64,000 nucleotides of DNA from CAZGAQ01 sp964523405 (GTDB lineage: Bacteria > Planctomycetota > Phycisphaerae > UBA1845 > Fen-1342). Numbering within the stretch: position 1 is the first letter of the stretch; each line of letters starts with the position of its first letter. The notes beneath the pieces are model-generated. The model was not told the DNA's origin and did no database searches. It was given only the letters and a program-made list of their open reading frames with translations. The stretch is taken from assembly GCA_964523405.1 (NCBI GenBank), contig CAZGAQ010000014.1, positions 1 through 64,000 of the forward strand, given 5' to 3'. Made by a program: the position numbers and the translations under genes. Shown here piece by piece: positions 24,532 through 33,632 of this stretch.

Positions 24532-25550
24532 ATGACGTTCCGCCTGACATTCGTGCTCGCGGCCGCGCTGCTCGCGCCGGCAGGCTGCAGGCAGCAGGAC
24601 ACCGCCACAACACAGCAGAGTGCGGTGACCACTCAACCCGGCGCGACAGCCACCCAGCCGGTTGCGGCGGCCACCCGACCAGCCCCCCCACCCGCCAGGC
24701 TGCTTCGGCGACGACAACCACCCGAGCGGCCGCGCCGACCACCGGCCCGGCCGATTCGCCCACGAGCACGGCGAGCGGCCTCGGTGAAGCGGAGCTGGCG
24801 CGCCGCCTGGCCACCCGCCTGAACGGCGGTATGCAGGGCTTCTTCGGCGACTTCGCCAACATGTTCATGGTCCTCAGCCGCCAGCAGCTCGGCTATAGCG
24901 TGGGCCTGGTCGGCGTGACGCCCGAGATCACGAACGGGGACTTGCAGTCGCCGTTCCCTTCATTCTACAAGCCCACCCTGCGCGAATTTCTGGACACGCT
25001 CGCCCTGCAGACGTCCTCTGCGTGGCGCTACGACGCCAGCGGCAAGCATTTGTCCGGCTGCGCCTTGCCGCCGGAAGAGCTGGTTATCTTCGAATTCGCG
25101 CCGACCCAGCGCGAGAAGCCGTTCCAGGTGACGCTGGCCGAGGGCTGGAAGGCCCGCGACCGGGGCAACTGGCTGATGCTGATCCCACCTACTTTCCAGG
25201 TGGGGCTGGACATCTACGAGTCGGGCGCCTACTCGGCTGACGACGAGACGGAAACCGCGGAGCTGCTGGCACGGGTACCCCGCGAGGTCGCGCTCGAATG
25301 GGCCCAGCGGGTCAAGCCGGAGACCACCGCCCAAGCCCTCCAGCCGGCCCGGGTCGGCGCGTTTGACGCGCTGTTCTTTGAATCGTCCGTGCCATCACGC
25401 CTCGGTTACGACCTGCATTGGCGGCACTGGGTCTTCATGCACGGCAACCACTGCTACTTCATTGTCAGCACGCTACCGCCGGACAAGGAAAGCGAGCTCC
25501 TCCCCGATGTCCAGGCCATGCTGGCGTCGTTCCGCATCAACACGCCGTAG
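24532..25550 (+). pseudogene. Lipoprotein gene with a frameshift in a C7 tract
   Basis: An ATG at 24532 (AGGG upstream; an alternative ATG at 24493 has an even better GGGGAG site) starts a lipoprotein signal ending LLAPAGC and a Thr/Gln/Pro-rich linker. At the C7 run (24683-24689) the frame is lost: continuing in frame gives Arg/Pro-rich text that ends at 24822. Adding one C restores TRPAPPTRQAASA and leads into a conserved-looking ~250-residue domain. That domain runs from LARRLATRLNGGMQGFFGDF to the stop at 25550, with later landmarks WRHWVFMHGNHCYFIVSTLP and VQAMLASFRI. The end resembles PsbP/Mog1-like domains (weak). So this is either a one-base sequencing error, a real inactivation, or a slippery tract. 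The domain's function is unknown. Confidence 0.7.
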
Positions 25551-25571
25551 CACGGCCACGCGCGCCGCGGA

Positions 25572-27680
25572 CTAACGTGCCACTCGTTCAAGCTGCCAGC
25601 CCGGCGGCACGCGAACTTCCAGCGGCTCGCTGCTGGGGTCGTCGTCCTCCACGCGGATCCGCCGATCTCCCGCGGTCACGCTCAAAACATGATCGCGCAG
25701 GTGGATGCGCGTGATCGTTAGCGCCGGCCAGTCTCCCGGCAGACGCGGGCTGATCTCGCACCCGGTCACCGTCGGCCGAAAACCGAGAAAACCGTACAGC
25801 AGCACCTGCGGCACGAGGATGGACTCGAAGAACTCGCGGTCGAGGCCCAGCCCGCCAGGGACATTGCCCCCCTGCAGCGTGCCGCGCCCCGGCTCGTGGT
25901 AGTACGCCCGATACCCGCCCGCCGCCTGCACCTCGTCGAACCAGGTCGCAATCTCGCGCAGCCGCCGGGCGGCATCGTCCGGACCGGCCGCGCGCAGGCG
26001 GGCCATCAGGTCATGATAGGACCAACCGAGCACGGCCCCACCGTCCTGCACCTGGTCGCCAAAGGGGATCGACTCGGGCGCCGACCAGCCCCAGAAGTAG
26101 TAGTCGATGTTGCGCCGCGTCGTCGCGCGCGCCGCGAAGCGCCAATGGTAGATGTCCGGTCCCTGCGACGTGTCGCCCGCAACTACCCGTGTACCGGCTA
26201 GCCAGGCGTGGATCGCCTCGGCCTGCGCCGGCGTCGCAAAGCCGTAATACACGGCCTCATTGTTCAAAAACGTGAAGCCGTAGTCGTGCATCCCACCCTC
26301 CAGATCGACCGTGCCGAAGCGCCCCGTGGCCTCGTTCCAGAACCGCTGGGTGCCGTAGTCTCGGACCTCCTGCGCGTGGCGCCGCAGATCGGCCGGATCG
26401 CAGGCATCCGCCCCGGTGGCGACGTTCCACTGCGGATGTGCGGCGATCTGCTCCTCCAGGTCGGCGAGCGCCAACAGGGTATCGTAGTAGTAAATCGTGG
26501 CCAGCGCATCCTCGCCGCCGAACGGCAGCAGGTCCCAGTAATTGCCGCCGATCCCCTCGCCGGCAATAACCTGCTTCTGCCCGTCGACGTAACGGACGCC
26601 GCTGCGACCTTCATGTCCCGGCCACGTCGTGTACATGCACTTGCGACGGCGCGTGTCAAACTCGCGCATGGTGAAGCGCAGCGCCGTGCGCAGGCGCCCG
26701 ATCTGCTCGCGCAGGAAGGCATAGTCCGCGGTCCACGCGAAGTACTGGCAGCAACCGCGGATGAAGTTGAGGTTGTTGACGCTGTGCCGCGTGTCGCATG
26801 CCGTGTGAAACGACTTCACCACCAGCGTCGCTGGACCACCGTTGTCGAACCCGAGCCGCAGTCGCGTGATCGTCCCTTTCCACTCGGCGTGGCGGTACAT
26901 CGGGATCATGGTGCGCGTCTCGGCCGCGCCCAAGTCGGGCTGCACGGCACCGGACGCAGGTGGGCGCCGCGCGCCGGTCATGCGCGGCGGCGAGAAGTAC
27001 ACGCGGCGCTGCGGCGCAAACTCGGGCTGCTCACGCGTGACCCATTCCACGTAGCAATTGGCGCCCTCCAGCCCCGCAGCCCACCAGTTCAGCCGCAGCC
27101 ACGGCGCGACGCGCGCGTCAACCGCGAAACCCGGCGTGGTCGCGAGCGCGCGCGCCTCGGTCAGCTCAACACTCCACCCCTTCTCACCAATTTCGCCGCC
27201 GCGGGCGCCCGCGAGCTGCCAGCCGTCCGGAGTGGCCGGCGGCCCGTCGTAACCCGCCACGCCAGTGCCCCGGAAATGCCAGCCGATGCCGCCGGCCTGC
27301 GTCCACAGCGGGAAGGGCCAGCCCTCCGCGTGAGCCAGTCCGTCGTGCTGATGCGTGTGCACGTAGCCTTCGGCATTGATCGCGCGGCTGGCCAGCGCCG
27401 CGGCCCAGCGCTGCCGCATCGCCGTCAGCTCACGCCCGCTGCCCCGCGCCGGCCACAGCGTGCTCATGGACATCCACTCGTCCCAAAGCGTGATCAGCGG
27501 ACCCGCCGGCTGGTAGTGCAGCCAGAACAGCGCCCGTACGCTGTCCATCTCCGTCTGATGTCCGGGGACGACAAAACGCGGGAAATCCTCGGGAATCGCC
27601 GGGCCACTCGCGGGCGGCGCGGCCCACGCAGCCCCCGCCAGGTACACCAGCGTCCAGAGTAGCGCGCGCCGCAGGAACAT
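25572..27680 (-). CDS. Secreted six-hairpin (alpha/alpha-barrel) glycosidase-like protein
   Basis: A 702-residue exported protein with a signal peptide (MFLRRALLWTLVYLAGAAWA, cut near AAPP). An N-terminal region with NCYVEWVTRE and Arg/Pro-rich linkers is followed by a helical-barrel-type catalytic region. That region includes FIRGCCQYFAWTADYAFLREQI, GEGIGGNYWDLLPFGGEDA, YYYDTLLALADLEEQIAAHP, and a C-terminal beta-sandwich after FESILVPQVLLYGFLGFRPTV. This pattern is shared by rhamnosidase- and trehalase-like GH clans (GH78, GH95 and relatives), in which acidic residues in loops such as NYWDLLPFGGEDA act as catalysts. No exact family can be assigned. It is a single gene with AAGGAGG before the ATG and probably degrades or trims plant or algal polysaccharide outside the cytoplasm. 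Confidence 0.7.
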   Translation of the reverse strand: MFLRRALLWTLVYLAGAAWAAPPASGPAIPEDFPRFVVPGHQTEMDSVRALFWLHYQPAGPLITLWDEWMSMSTLWPARGSGRELTAMRQRWAAALASRAINAEGYVHTHQHDGLAHAEGWPFPLWTQAGGIGWHFRGTGVAGYDGPPATPDGWQLAGARGGEIGEKGWSVELTEARALATTPGFAVDARVAPWLRLNWWAAGLEGANCYVEWVTREQPEFAPQRRVYFSPPRMTGARRPPASGAVQPDLGAAETRTMIPMYRHAEWKGTITRLRLGFDNGGPATLVVKSFHTACDTRHSVNNLNFIRGCCQYFAWTADYAFLREQIGRLRTALRFTMREFDTRRRKCMYTTWPGHEGRSGVRYVDGQKQVIAGEGIGGNYWDLLPFGGEDALATIYYYDTLLALADLEEQIAAHPQWNVATGADACDPADLRRHAQEVRDYGTQRFWNEATGRFGTVDLEGGMHDYGFTFLNNEAVYYGFATPAQAEAIHAWLAGTRVVAGDTSQGPDIYHWRFAARATTRRNIDYYFWGWSAPESIPFGDQVQDGGAVLGWSYHDLMARLRAAGPDDAARRLREIATWFDEVQAAGGYRAYYHEPGRGTLQGGNVPGGLGLDREFFESILVPQVLLYGFLGFRPTVTGCEISPRLPGDWPALTITRIHLRDHVLSVTAGDRRIRVEDDDPSSEPLEVRVPPGWQLERVAR

Positions 27681-27949
27681 CCGGGCCTCCTTCGCAGGAC
27701 ACGGGCTGACCGCCCGTCAAAAAAACCTGGCGTCGGCTCCTCGCGGGTCCCGAACGACTGTGCGGGCTGGCCGAGGTCCAGCGCGGCGAAACCAGCATCT
27801 GGCCGCACCCATCACGCTCCGTGCGCGGGTCTTCTAGCCGGCTGCGAACGCCGCGCCACAGTATACCGGGCCGCCTGCCCAGCAGAACCCGTTCACGCGC
27901 GCAGCCCGACCCGCACCCCAACCTCGACCTACCAGTCCCCTGCGCCCGG

Positions 27950-28753
27950 CTACCGCGTGATCGACACCGCCGGCGTCGTCGCCGGGTTGTTGCTGATCAC
28001 GTGCAGTGGCTGCGTGTGCAGCTCCGTGGTGAACGGGAAGGACACCTGCGTCGGAATCATCCGATTGATGTACTGCTCAACGAAGCGGTTGATCCGGGTG
28101 ATCGCCGTCTCCGGCACGTACACGATGTCAAACGGCTCCAGCCGCACGTCCGGCTCCGTGCCGGCGAGGATGCGGTCCAGGCTGGCGCTGAGTACGTACG
28201 TGGCGTCGCCGCGGCGCACGCGCAGAACCAGGACCTGATCCGACCTCCCGTGGCTGGTGACCCCCCCCGCCTCCAGCAGCGTCCGGGCCAGCGTCTGCTC
28301 TCCGTAGAGCGGCAGCGCCCCCGGCGTCCGCACTTCTCCACCCAGGTAGACCCGCCGCCCCGCCTCCTCGGTCACAATGACCGCCAGCACGACACTCTTC
28401 AGTACGTCCTGGTAGCGTTGGGTGAGTTCCGCCGTCAGCTCAGCCGGCGAACGCTGGGCGGCCGGCACGTCGCCCACATACGGCAGCGTGATCATCCCGT
28501 CCGAGCGGATGCGCGCTTCCTGGTTGAGACTCGCCTCGTCGGGAAAACGGACGAGCAGCTTGTCGGCCGGACACAGCACGTAGCGCGGCGGCAAGTTAGG
28601 GTCAAACGGCGAGCCGACCAGGGTCTCGGCCAACGGCGTGTCGCGCCGCGCCACGTGCGGCTGCGGCGCCTGGCAGCCGGCGGTCGTCACCACCAGCGCG
28701 GCCAGTAACGTGCCGATAAGGGCGCGCGCGTCTCGACTCACGGTGGTCAACAT
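27950..28753 (-). CDS. Polysaccharide export lipoprotein (Wza/GumB family)
   Basis: A 267-residue outer membrane exporter subunit. The ATG at 28753 (GGGAG upstream) gives a lipoprotein signal with Cys in VVTTAGC. The Poly_export domain is at ~50-140 (YVLCPADKLLVRF, ARIRSDGMITLPYVGDVPAAQRSPAEL in pieces). A SLBB-like domain follows (VYLGGEVRTPGALPLYGEQTLARTLLEAGGV in pieces), and then FDIVYVPETAITRINRFVEQYINRMIP, the usual end before the membrane-spanning helix of Wza. It is shorter than E. coli Wza because it has one SLBB domain. It marks the left edge of the exopolysaccharide locus, far from its Wzz partner at 46.5 kb. Confidence 0.88.
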   Translation of the reverse strand: MLTTVSRDARALIGTLLAALVVTTAGCQAPQPHVARRDTPLAETLVGSPFDPNLPPRYVLCPADKLLVRFPDEASLNQEARIRSDGMITLPYVGDVPAAQRSPAELTAELTQRYQDVLKSVVLAVIVTEEAGRRVYLGGEVRTPGALPLYGEQTLARTLLEAGGVTSHGRSDQVLVLRVRRGDATYVLSASLDRILAGTEPDVRLEPFDIVYVPETAITRINRFVEQYINRMIPTQVSFPFTTELHTQPLHVISNNPATTPAVSITR

Positions 28754-28816
28754 GCGTCCGTACTCCCTGATCCGGTGCACCCCGGTCCAGCGCCCGGGCG
28801 CAGCGCGGGTGTGCTG

Positions 28817-28978
28817 TCAGACCTGCTGAAAGAGGCGTTTGAAGAACTCGCTCAGCAGCGTGCTGATGATCGCCACGCCGCTGCTGCCGGCCACGCTGCT
28901 CCAGTAGTTGTCCGGCAGGCAACCGCCGCACGCCAACAGGAGCGCTCCGAGACTGGCCGCCCGCAACAGGCTTTTCAT
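28817..28978 (-). CDS. Small lipoprotein (53 residues)
   Basis: A short gene with a clear GAGG site 7 nt before the ATG. The peptide has a complete lipoprotein signal (MKSLLRAASLGALLLACGGC) and a mature part of 33 residues ending FFKRLFQQV with an amphipathic helix. It is 63 bp upstream of the Wza-like gene on the same strand and likely co-transcribed with it. Such small lipoproteins are common in Planctomycetota and may cap or stabilise envelope machines; the role here is unknown. Confidence 0.65.
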   Translation of the reverse strand: MKSLLRAASLGALLLACGGCLPDNYWSSVAGSSGVAIISTLLSEFFKRLFQQV

Positions 28979-29295
28979 TGCAGATCCTCTGGGTTGGTGG
29001 TTCGTGGCCCGGCAACCGGCCGGCCGCTGACGGCGCCGCACACTGGCCCATGCTGCGCGGGCAAGCCGTCGATGGAGGGATTGTAGGCAGGCAATTGCCG
29101 GAAACCCAACACGATGGCCCGAGCTGGCCGCCTCGCCGCCCGTGGGCCGGCCACGAGGTGGGCTACTACCCCGCTGAGTCGGCAGCGTCGGCCCCCCGCT
29201 CGTCCCGCACGAGCGCGGACTGGCGATGTCGGGTGCGCCGCAACCTGGTTTCCGCGGTGCCGCCGTACTCCTGGCGGATACCCTTCAACGGGCTG
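28979..29295. other. Intergenic stretch, about 320 bp
   Basis: No convincing coding sequence. A TACAAT -10-like element lies on the minus strand near 29080 and could drive the small lipoprotein and export genes; its -35 partner (TTGGGT, 18 bp spacer) is weak. Confidence 0.35.
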
Positions 29296-30582
29296 CTACG
29301 GCTGGTCAGGGACCAGTTCGGACCAGGTCGTCCAAGTCGGCGTGGGGACGGAATCGCTGCGGCGCAAGAGGCCCATCGCACCGAAATACTGGGCCGTGTC
29401 GGGTGCACACGTCCCGCTGTAATCCGGGTCGTACAGGTGCGACCAGACCAGGAGAGCGGTGTCGCGCGGGGCGATCCGCGCGACGCGCGCCAGGAACGCC
29501 TCCTGCTCGGCCGGACTGCCACTGGGGAATAGCGCGCAGGCCGCAGCCGGATGCCCGAGTTCGACGAATGCGGCCGGCGGACCGCCGGGATACTGCTTGG
29601 AGATCGGTGCGTAGTAATCCGATGGCAGCTCGATGGTTGACAGGGCGGGGCCGGGGGGCGGCAGCGAAGGATAGGTGCTGAAGGCAGCCAGATCGCTGTT
29701 CTGCACGAACGGGCGGATCAGGTCCCACAGGTCGCGGGCGCCGACATTCTCGTATTGGTAGTAGACAAACACCACGAGGTCCGGGTGCCGGGCCTTGATC
29801 TGGACGCGCGCCGTGACGTACGCGTTGAGCACAGCCGTACGCTCGGCAGCGTCCACCTGTCGCAGGTATTCGTCGATTTCGGTGCCGAGGGCAAGGTAGT
29901 CCGGGTCGAAGTAGTCCGCCAGCCAGACACAGTCCGCGACATAGGCGGCCGCGACCTGCGGGTTCGTGAACGCCCTGGCACCGCCGTAAGCCGGCAGGTT
30001 CAAATAGCGGCGGTCGCTGGACACCAGAAAATCGAGCCAAACGGCCTTGCCGAGACCGTAATGGTCGAAGAGGTTGCGGTTGTCGTCCCAGCCCGGCACA
30101 ACGAGGTAGTCGTATTGATCGTGGTATCCCAGGTGCGCCGTGTCACCGCGCAGATCGTCCCACGCCAGCGTGACCTGGAGCATGCCCACGTCGCTGACAC
30201 CGGCCGTCCGCGCAAGCGCATCGCGCATGCCGGCCACGTCGTACGTGCGCGGCCAGAGACCGACGCCCGTTACGGCGCGCGGCGGACCCTGCGCGGGCGT
30301 CTCCTCACCAACCGGCGCTGCCACGGGACTATCCGGCTGAGGGATCACCTCCACATCGGTCGCCCGCTCGCCGCTGTCAGCACCCGGCTGAAGGGGCGCG
30401 GCCGTTGAGAGCGTCTTGTCCGGCTGTTGGCCGGAGCCGGTCAGGGAGGCAGACACGCCCGCGGTCGTGCCGGAAGTCTGCGCATCGCCAGCGGCGACCG
30501 GTCCGCACGCCGTGAGGAGGAGCGTGCCGAACGCGGCAAGCGCGAGCGAGAGGCAGGCTGGCCAAAGCGTACGAATCTCCAT
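29296..30582 (-). CDS. Secreted TIM-barrel glycosidase-like lipoprotein (paralogue A)
   Basis: A 428-residue lipoprotein (signal ending LLLTAC, Cys26). Residues 30-105 are a Ser/Thr/Pro/Gln-rich linker. The remaining ~320 residues look like a clan GH-A (alpha/beta)8 barrel. Glu235 follows a hydrophobic strand (YLALGTEIDEY), and Glu341 ends another (PPAAFVELGHP), about 106 residues apart, as for acid/base and nucleophile. The strand-4 motif lacks the usual Asn before Glu. YPSLPPPGP and DYYAPISKQYPG occupy the substrate loop region. It belongs to the same family as the proteins at 38320 and 39381. A known GH family cannot be named; endo-galactanase-like (GH53) is the nearest idea. It probably acts on the exopolysaccharide made here. 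Confidence 0.7.
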   Translation of the reverse strand: MEIRTLWPACLSLALAAFGTLLLTACGPVAAGDAQTSGTTAGVSASLTGSGQQPDKTLSTAAPLQPGADSGERATDVEVIPQPDSPVAAPVGEETPAQGPPRAVTGVGLWPRTYDVAGMRDALARTAGVSDVGMLQVTLAWDDLRGDTAHLGYHDQYDYLVVPGWDDNRNLFDHYGLGKAVWLDFLVSSDRRYLNLPAYGGARAFTNPQVAAAYVADCVWLADYFDPDYLALGTEIDEYLRQVDAAERTAVLNAYVTARVQIKARHPDLVVFVYYQYENVGARDLWDLIRPFVQNSDLAAFSTYPSLPPPGPALSTIELPSDYYAPISKQYPGGPPAAFVELGHPAAACALFPSGSPAEQEAFLARVARIAPRDTALLVWSHLYDPDYSGTCAPDTAQYFGAMGLLRRSDSVPTPTWTTWSELVPDQP

Positions 30583-30803
30583 GTTGGCGCTCGTGCACCC
30601 CCAGAGGTCGTCGGGCCACCAAACACAAAGGAGCAGCCAGACTGCTGGCACTCTACAGCTAAGTATCGAAAAGTCCGGAGAACAAGGCAAATTGGGTAGG
30701 CTGGGCGACCTGGGCAGCGTCCGAGTAGGTGTCGCACGCCGTGCGGCCTGGTCGCAATGGCCGCGCGCGAGCGCCGCCACGCGGCCACGGGAGTTGGCCG
30801 AAC

Positions 30804-30809
30804 TATAGT
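30804..30809 (+). promoter_or_regulatory. -10 element for a probably leaderless GDPD mRNA
   Basis: TATAGT ends 7 nt before the ATG at 30817, so transcription would begin at or next to the start codon. No ribosome binding site and no good -35 element are visible. Confidence 0.4.
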
Positions 30810-30816
30810 CATTGGT

Positions 30817-31560
30817 ATGGACGAAACCGCAGCAACTACTCGGACGTCGCGGCCGGCAGTCATTGCGCATCGCGCGGTGGGACGCGCGGCACCAGAGAAC
30901 ACGCTGGCAGGTCTCGCCGCGTGCCTGCAGGATGGGCTGACGTGGGCCGAGGCGGACGTGCGGCGGACACGTGACGGCCGGCACGTCCTGTTTCATGACG
31001 AGACGCTCGAGCGGCTGACCGGCGCGGCCGGGCGGCTGGCCGACCACACCTACGAGGAATTGCGGGCGCTGCCGGTGCGGGGCGCGGCAGGGTCCCGGGC
31101 GCGCGTCCCGTTACTCCGCGAAGCACTCGACTTGGTTCGCGGGCGTGGAAGCCTCTACCTGGATTGCTGTGCGATCGAGCCCGGGCAGTTGATCACGGAG
31201 CTTCGCGCGGCCGCCTGTGAAGACACCGTGCTCGTCTGCGCGTACGGGCCGATGGTGGACGCTGTCCGCGCAACCGGTTCGCGTGTGCGCCTGGTGCTCG
31301 AAGCCCGCGAATGGGGCCCAGCACTGGCGCAGCATCTGGAGACCCTCGCGCCCGTCGTGCTGGAGGTGCGCGGCAATGGACTGACCGCGGAGTTGGCCGC
31401 CGGTGCTGCGGCCGCAGGGGTACCGTGGATTTGCCTCGCATTGGGCACCGCGGACCGGGCGGAGGTGTGGCGGCGCGCGGCGCAGCTCGGCGCGACGTGG
31501 ATCATGAGCGATCGCCCGCTCGCGGTACATGACGAGTTGCACGGCGCGAATGGGGAGTAG
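30817..31560 (+). CDS. Glycerophosphodiester phosphodiesterase family protein
   Basis: A 247-residue protein with the GDPD barrel. Expected catalytic blocks are present: AHRAVGRAAPENTLAGL (HRG-x-PEN type, with Ala after Arg), EADVRRTRDGRHVLFHDETLERLTG (acidic metal ligand and the second His), and a C-terminal LGATWIMSDRPL close to the usual G-V-D-G-I-x-T-D-x-P end. Substitutions at the first motif and a short insertion region mean activity is likely but not certain. The enzyme hydrolyses glycerophosphodiesters to glycerol 3-phosphate and an alcohol. There is no signal peptide, so it is cytoplasmic. It is divergent from the lipoprotein at 29296. Confidence 0.82.
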   Translation: MDETAATTRTSRPAVIAHRAVGRAAPENTLAGLAACLQDGLTWAEADVRRTRDGRHVLFHDETLERLTGAAGRLADHTYEELRALPVRGAAGSRARVPLLREALDLVRGRGSLYLDCCAIEPGQLITELRAAACEDTVLVCAYGPMVDAVRATGSRVRLVLEAREWGPALAQHLETLAPVVLEVRGNGLTAELAAGAAAAGVPWICLALGTADRAEVWRRAAQLGATWIMSDRPLAVHDELHGANGE

Positions 31561-31631
31561 ACCCGTCGTCCCGTCCCCCGGGGCATCATGGTGGCCGCAC
31601 TCATGCCAGTGGGTACAGGGAGTCGTCGCGC

Positions 31632-31637
31632 TATAAT
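31632..31637 (+). promoter_or_regulatory. Consensus -10 element upstream of the epimerase gene
   Basis: TATAAT lies 72 bp before the epimerase ATG in an otherwise GC-rich gap. No recognisable -35 element is found at the normal distance, so an activator may be needed. Confidence 0.4.
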
Positions 31638-31709
31638 CTCCCGTGTTCGGGCACCGGCTTGGGTCCTTTCCATCGCGTCTCTGCGCGATGAATCGCAGGA
31701 GCGTCACCT

Positions 31710-32651
31710 ATGAGCGTTCGCCGGGTCGTCGTCACGGGCGGCGCCGGATTCATCGGCTCCCACCTCGCTGAGGCGTTGCTGGCGCACGGCTGCGAAGTGG
31801 TCGTCTATGACAACCTCTCCCTGGGACGGCGCGAGAACATCCCGGCCGGCGCGGAGTTCGTCGCAGGCGACGTGCGCGACCCGGAGCGGCTGCTCGTCGC
31901 CCTACGCGGGGCACACGCGGTCTACCACCTGGCCGCGCGCGTGTCGATTCGCGACTCCCTGCCGCACTTCGCCGCGGACGCGGACATCAATCTGCTCGGG
32001 ACCCTGCGCGTCCTGCAGGCGTGCGCGACGACGCGACCCGAGCGCTTGATTCTGGCGTCGAGCATGGCGGTCTACGCCGACTCCCCGCAGCCCGCTCCGG
32101 TGACCGAAACCTACCGGACGGAACCGATCAGCCCATATGGGATTGCGAAGCTGGCGGCCGAGAAGTACTGCCTGCAGGTCTGCCCGCAGATCGGCGTGCG
32201 CCCGATCGTGCTGCGGTTCTTCAATACGTACGGCACACGGCAGACGGACACGCCGTATGTGGGCGTGATCAGCATCTTCGTGCGGCGGCTCTTGCGCGGT
32301 GCGCCGGCCATCGTCTTTGGTGACGGCGCGCAGTGCCGCGATTTCGTGCATGTCAGCGACATCGTCGCAGCCAACGTGCGGGCACTGGAGGCCGACGTCG
32401 CGGCGTGCGTCTGCAACGTGGGAACCGGGCAGGCCACGTCGGTGAACCAGATCGCGGAGCTGCTGACGGAACGCATTGCACCGCACCTGACCCCGCAGCA
32501 CGCGCCGAGCCAGCCGGGCGAGTTGCAGAACTGCGTGGCGGACGTGAGCCGGGCGGACCGCGTGCTGGGCTACCGACCGCACGTCCGGCTGGAAGAGCGG
32601 ATCGGCGAAGTCATCGACTATCTGCGGGCGCAAACGGGGGTGCCGGTATGA
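31710..32651 (+). CDS. NAD-dependent sugar epimerase/dehydratase
   Basis: A 313-residue extended SDR. The Rossmann signature GGAGFIGSH is at residues 10-18. The catalytic set is SSMAVY with YGIAK (Tyr-x3-Lys), and NTYGTRQ and VFGDGAQCRDFVHVSDI follow as in UDP-glucose 4-epimerases and UDP-glucuronate decarboxylases. It would supply an activated sugar (for example UDP-galactose-type) to the exopolysaccharide. AGGAG is 8 nt before the ATG. The stop overlaps the start of the next gene (ATGA). Confidence 0.88.
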   Translation: MSVRRVVVTGGAGFIGSHLAEALLAHGCEVVVYDNLSLGRRENIPAGAEFVAGDVRDPERLLVALRGAHAVYHLAARVSIRDSLPHFAADADINLLGTLRVLQACATTRPERLILASSMAVYADSPQPAPVTETYRTEPISPYGIAKLAAEKYCLQVCPQIGVRPIVLRFFNTYGTRQTDTPYVGVISIFVRRLLRGAPAIVFGDGAQCRDFVHVSDIVAANVRALEADVAACVCNVGTGQATSVNQIAELLTERIAPHLTPQHAPSQPGELQNCVADVSRADRVLGYRPHVRLEERIGEVIDYLRAQTGVPV

Positions 32652-33607
32652 GGGCGACGAGGCGGCGTGTGCCTGTGCTCGCAGGCGGGGCCGCGTGGCT
32701 GGTCGCGCTGTGCAGTTGCGGCTTGTTCGGCCCGGAGTGGGTCACGGACCCGAACCAGGGGCGCGTGGCCGTCGTGCTGACCAACACGAGCGACGATCTG
32801 ACGCACGTCCTGCTCAGCGCGGTCAATCCGGCGGGAAAGACGCAGCAGTGGCTCGTGCCGGTGGGGCCGCACGGCTGGGAATCGCTCGTCCTCGACTGCG
32901 CCATGCAGCAGATCATCCCGCTGGGCACACTCGTGACGACCGCGGCCGAGCCGAACGGCGTCAGCGTTCCGTTTGACGGACAGGCCGTGACGCTGGGCAA
33001 CGACTACCGCTGCGGGTCGGTGATCGCCGTCCAGACGACGCCGTCATTGGTGGCGACGGCCAAGCGGCCGGTACAGACGACGATGCGCGTCGCGCGGCGC
33101 ATGATCGACACCACGGCACCGGGGGTAGACGGCGACGGGTTCGTCATCATCGACGTCCGTGGCCTGCCGGGCGTGCCGGCCGCAATTAACCTCGCCTGGG
33201 AGGACCCGAACTTCCACGTATACGAGTCGACGGTGACGTTGACCGGCAACGAGTCGGGGCTGGGGTTTCTGGAGCGGTGCCCGATGCTGCGTTTCGCCGC
33301 GGGGCACATGAGCGATCCCCATGCGCCGCTGGCGACGGTGGCGGGCCGGGACATCGTCGGTACGATGGCGCCGCTCGAGTCGATCACCTGCGGCAGCATC
33401 GTGACCGTGGCATTGCAGCACAGCCCCGCGGCGCCAACCGGGTACGAATTGCGCGTCTCCGCGGACAGTACGTCCGCGAGCGCGCTGACCCACCTGTTTG
33501 CCGATGCCCAGGCCGTGCTGCAGGGGGCCGCGGTGGCCATCCAACCCACGAACGCGCTGCAGCTCTATCCGGCGCCGCCCCCCGGGGTGCCTGTCGCCAC
33601 GCCCTGA
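32648..33607 (+). CDS. Lipoprotein of unknown function, coupled to the epimerase gene
   Basis: A 319-residue protein with a lipoprotein signal (WLVALCSC, first Cys ~22) that shares a 4-nt overlap with the epimerase. The mature protein is beta-rich with many Val/Thr and a few Cys (DCAMQQI, DYRCGSV, ERCPMLRF, SITCGSIV), which may pair. No known domain is recognised. Repeated patterns such as GRVAVVLTNTSDDLTHVL resemble Ig-like or carbohydrate-binding beta-sandwich proteins, but this is only an impression. Co-translation with a sugar epimerase suggests a part in exopolysaccharide handling at the envelope. Confidence 0.65.
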   Translation: MRATRRRVPVLAGGAAWLVALCSCGLFGPEWVTDPNQGRVAVVLTNTSDDLTHVLLSAVNPAGKTQQWLVPVGPHGWESLVLDCAMQQIIPLGTLVTTAAEPNGVSVPFDGQAVTLGNDYRCGSVIAVQTTPSLVATAKRPVQTTMRVARRMIDTTAPGVDGDGFVIIDVRGLPGVPAAINLAWEDPNFHVYESTVTLTGNESGLGFLERCPMLRFAAGHMSDPHAPLATVAGRDIVGTMAPLESITCGSIVTVALQHSPAAPTGYELRVSADSTSASALTHLFADAQAVLQGAAVAIQPTNALQLYPAPPPGVPVATP

Positions 33608-33632
33608 CGAGTCCGCCCTGGCAGCTCAGCGC

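Noticed and set aside
26208..27662. Plus-strand open frame opposite the six-hairpin protein
   Set aside because: No domain or start signal; the opposite strand has a signal peptide and family-like blocks.
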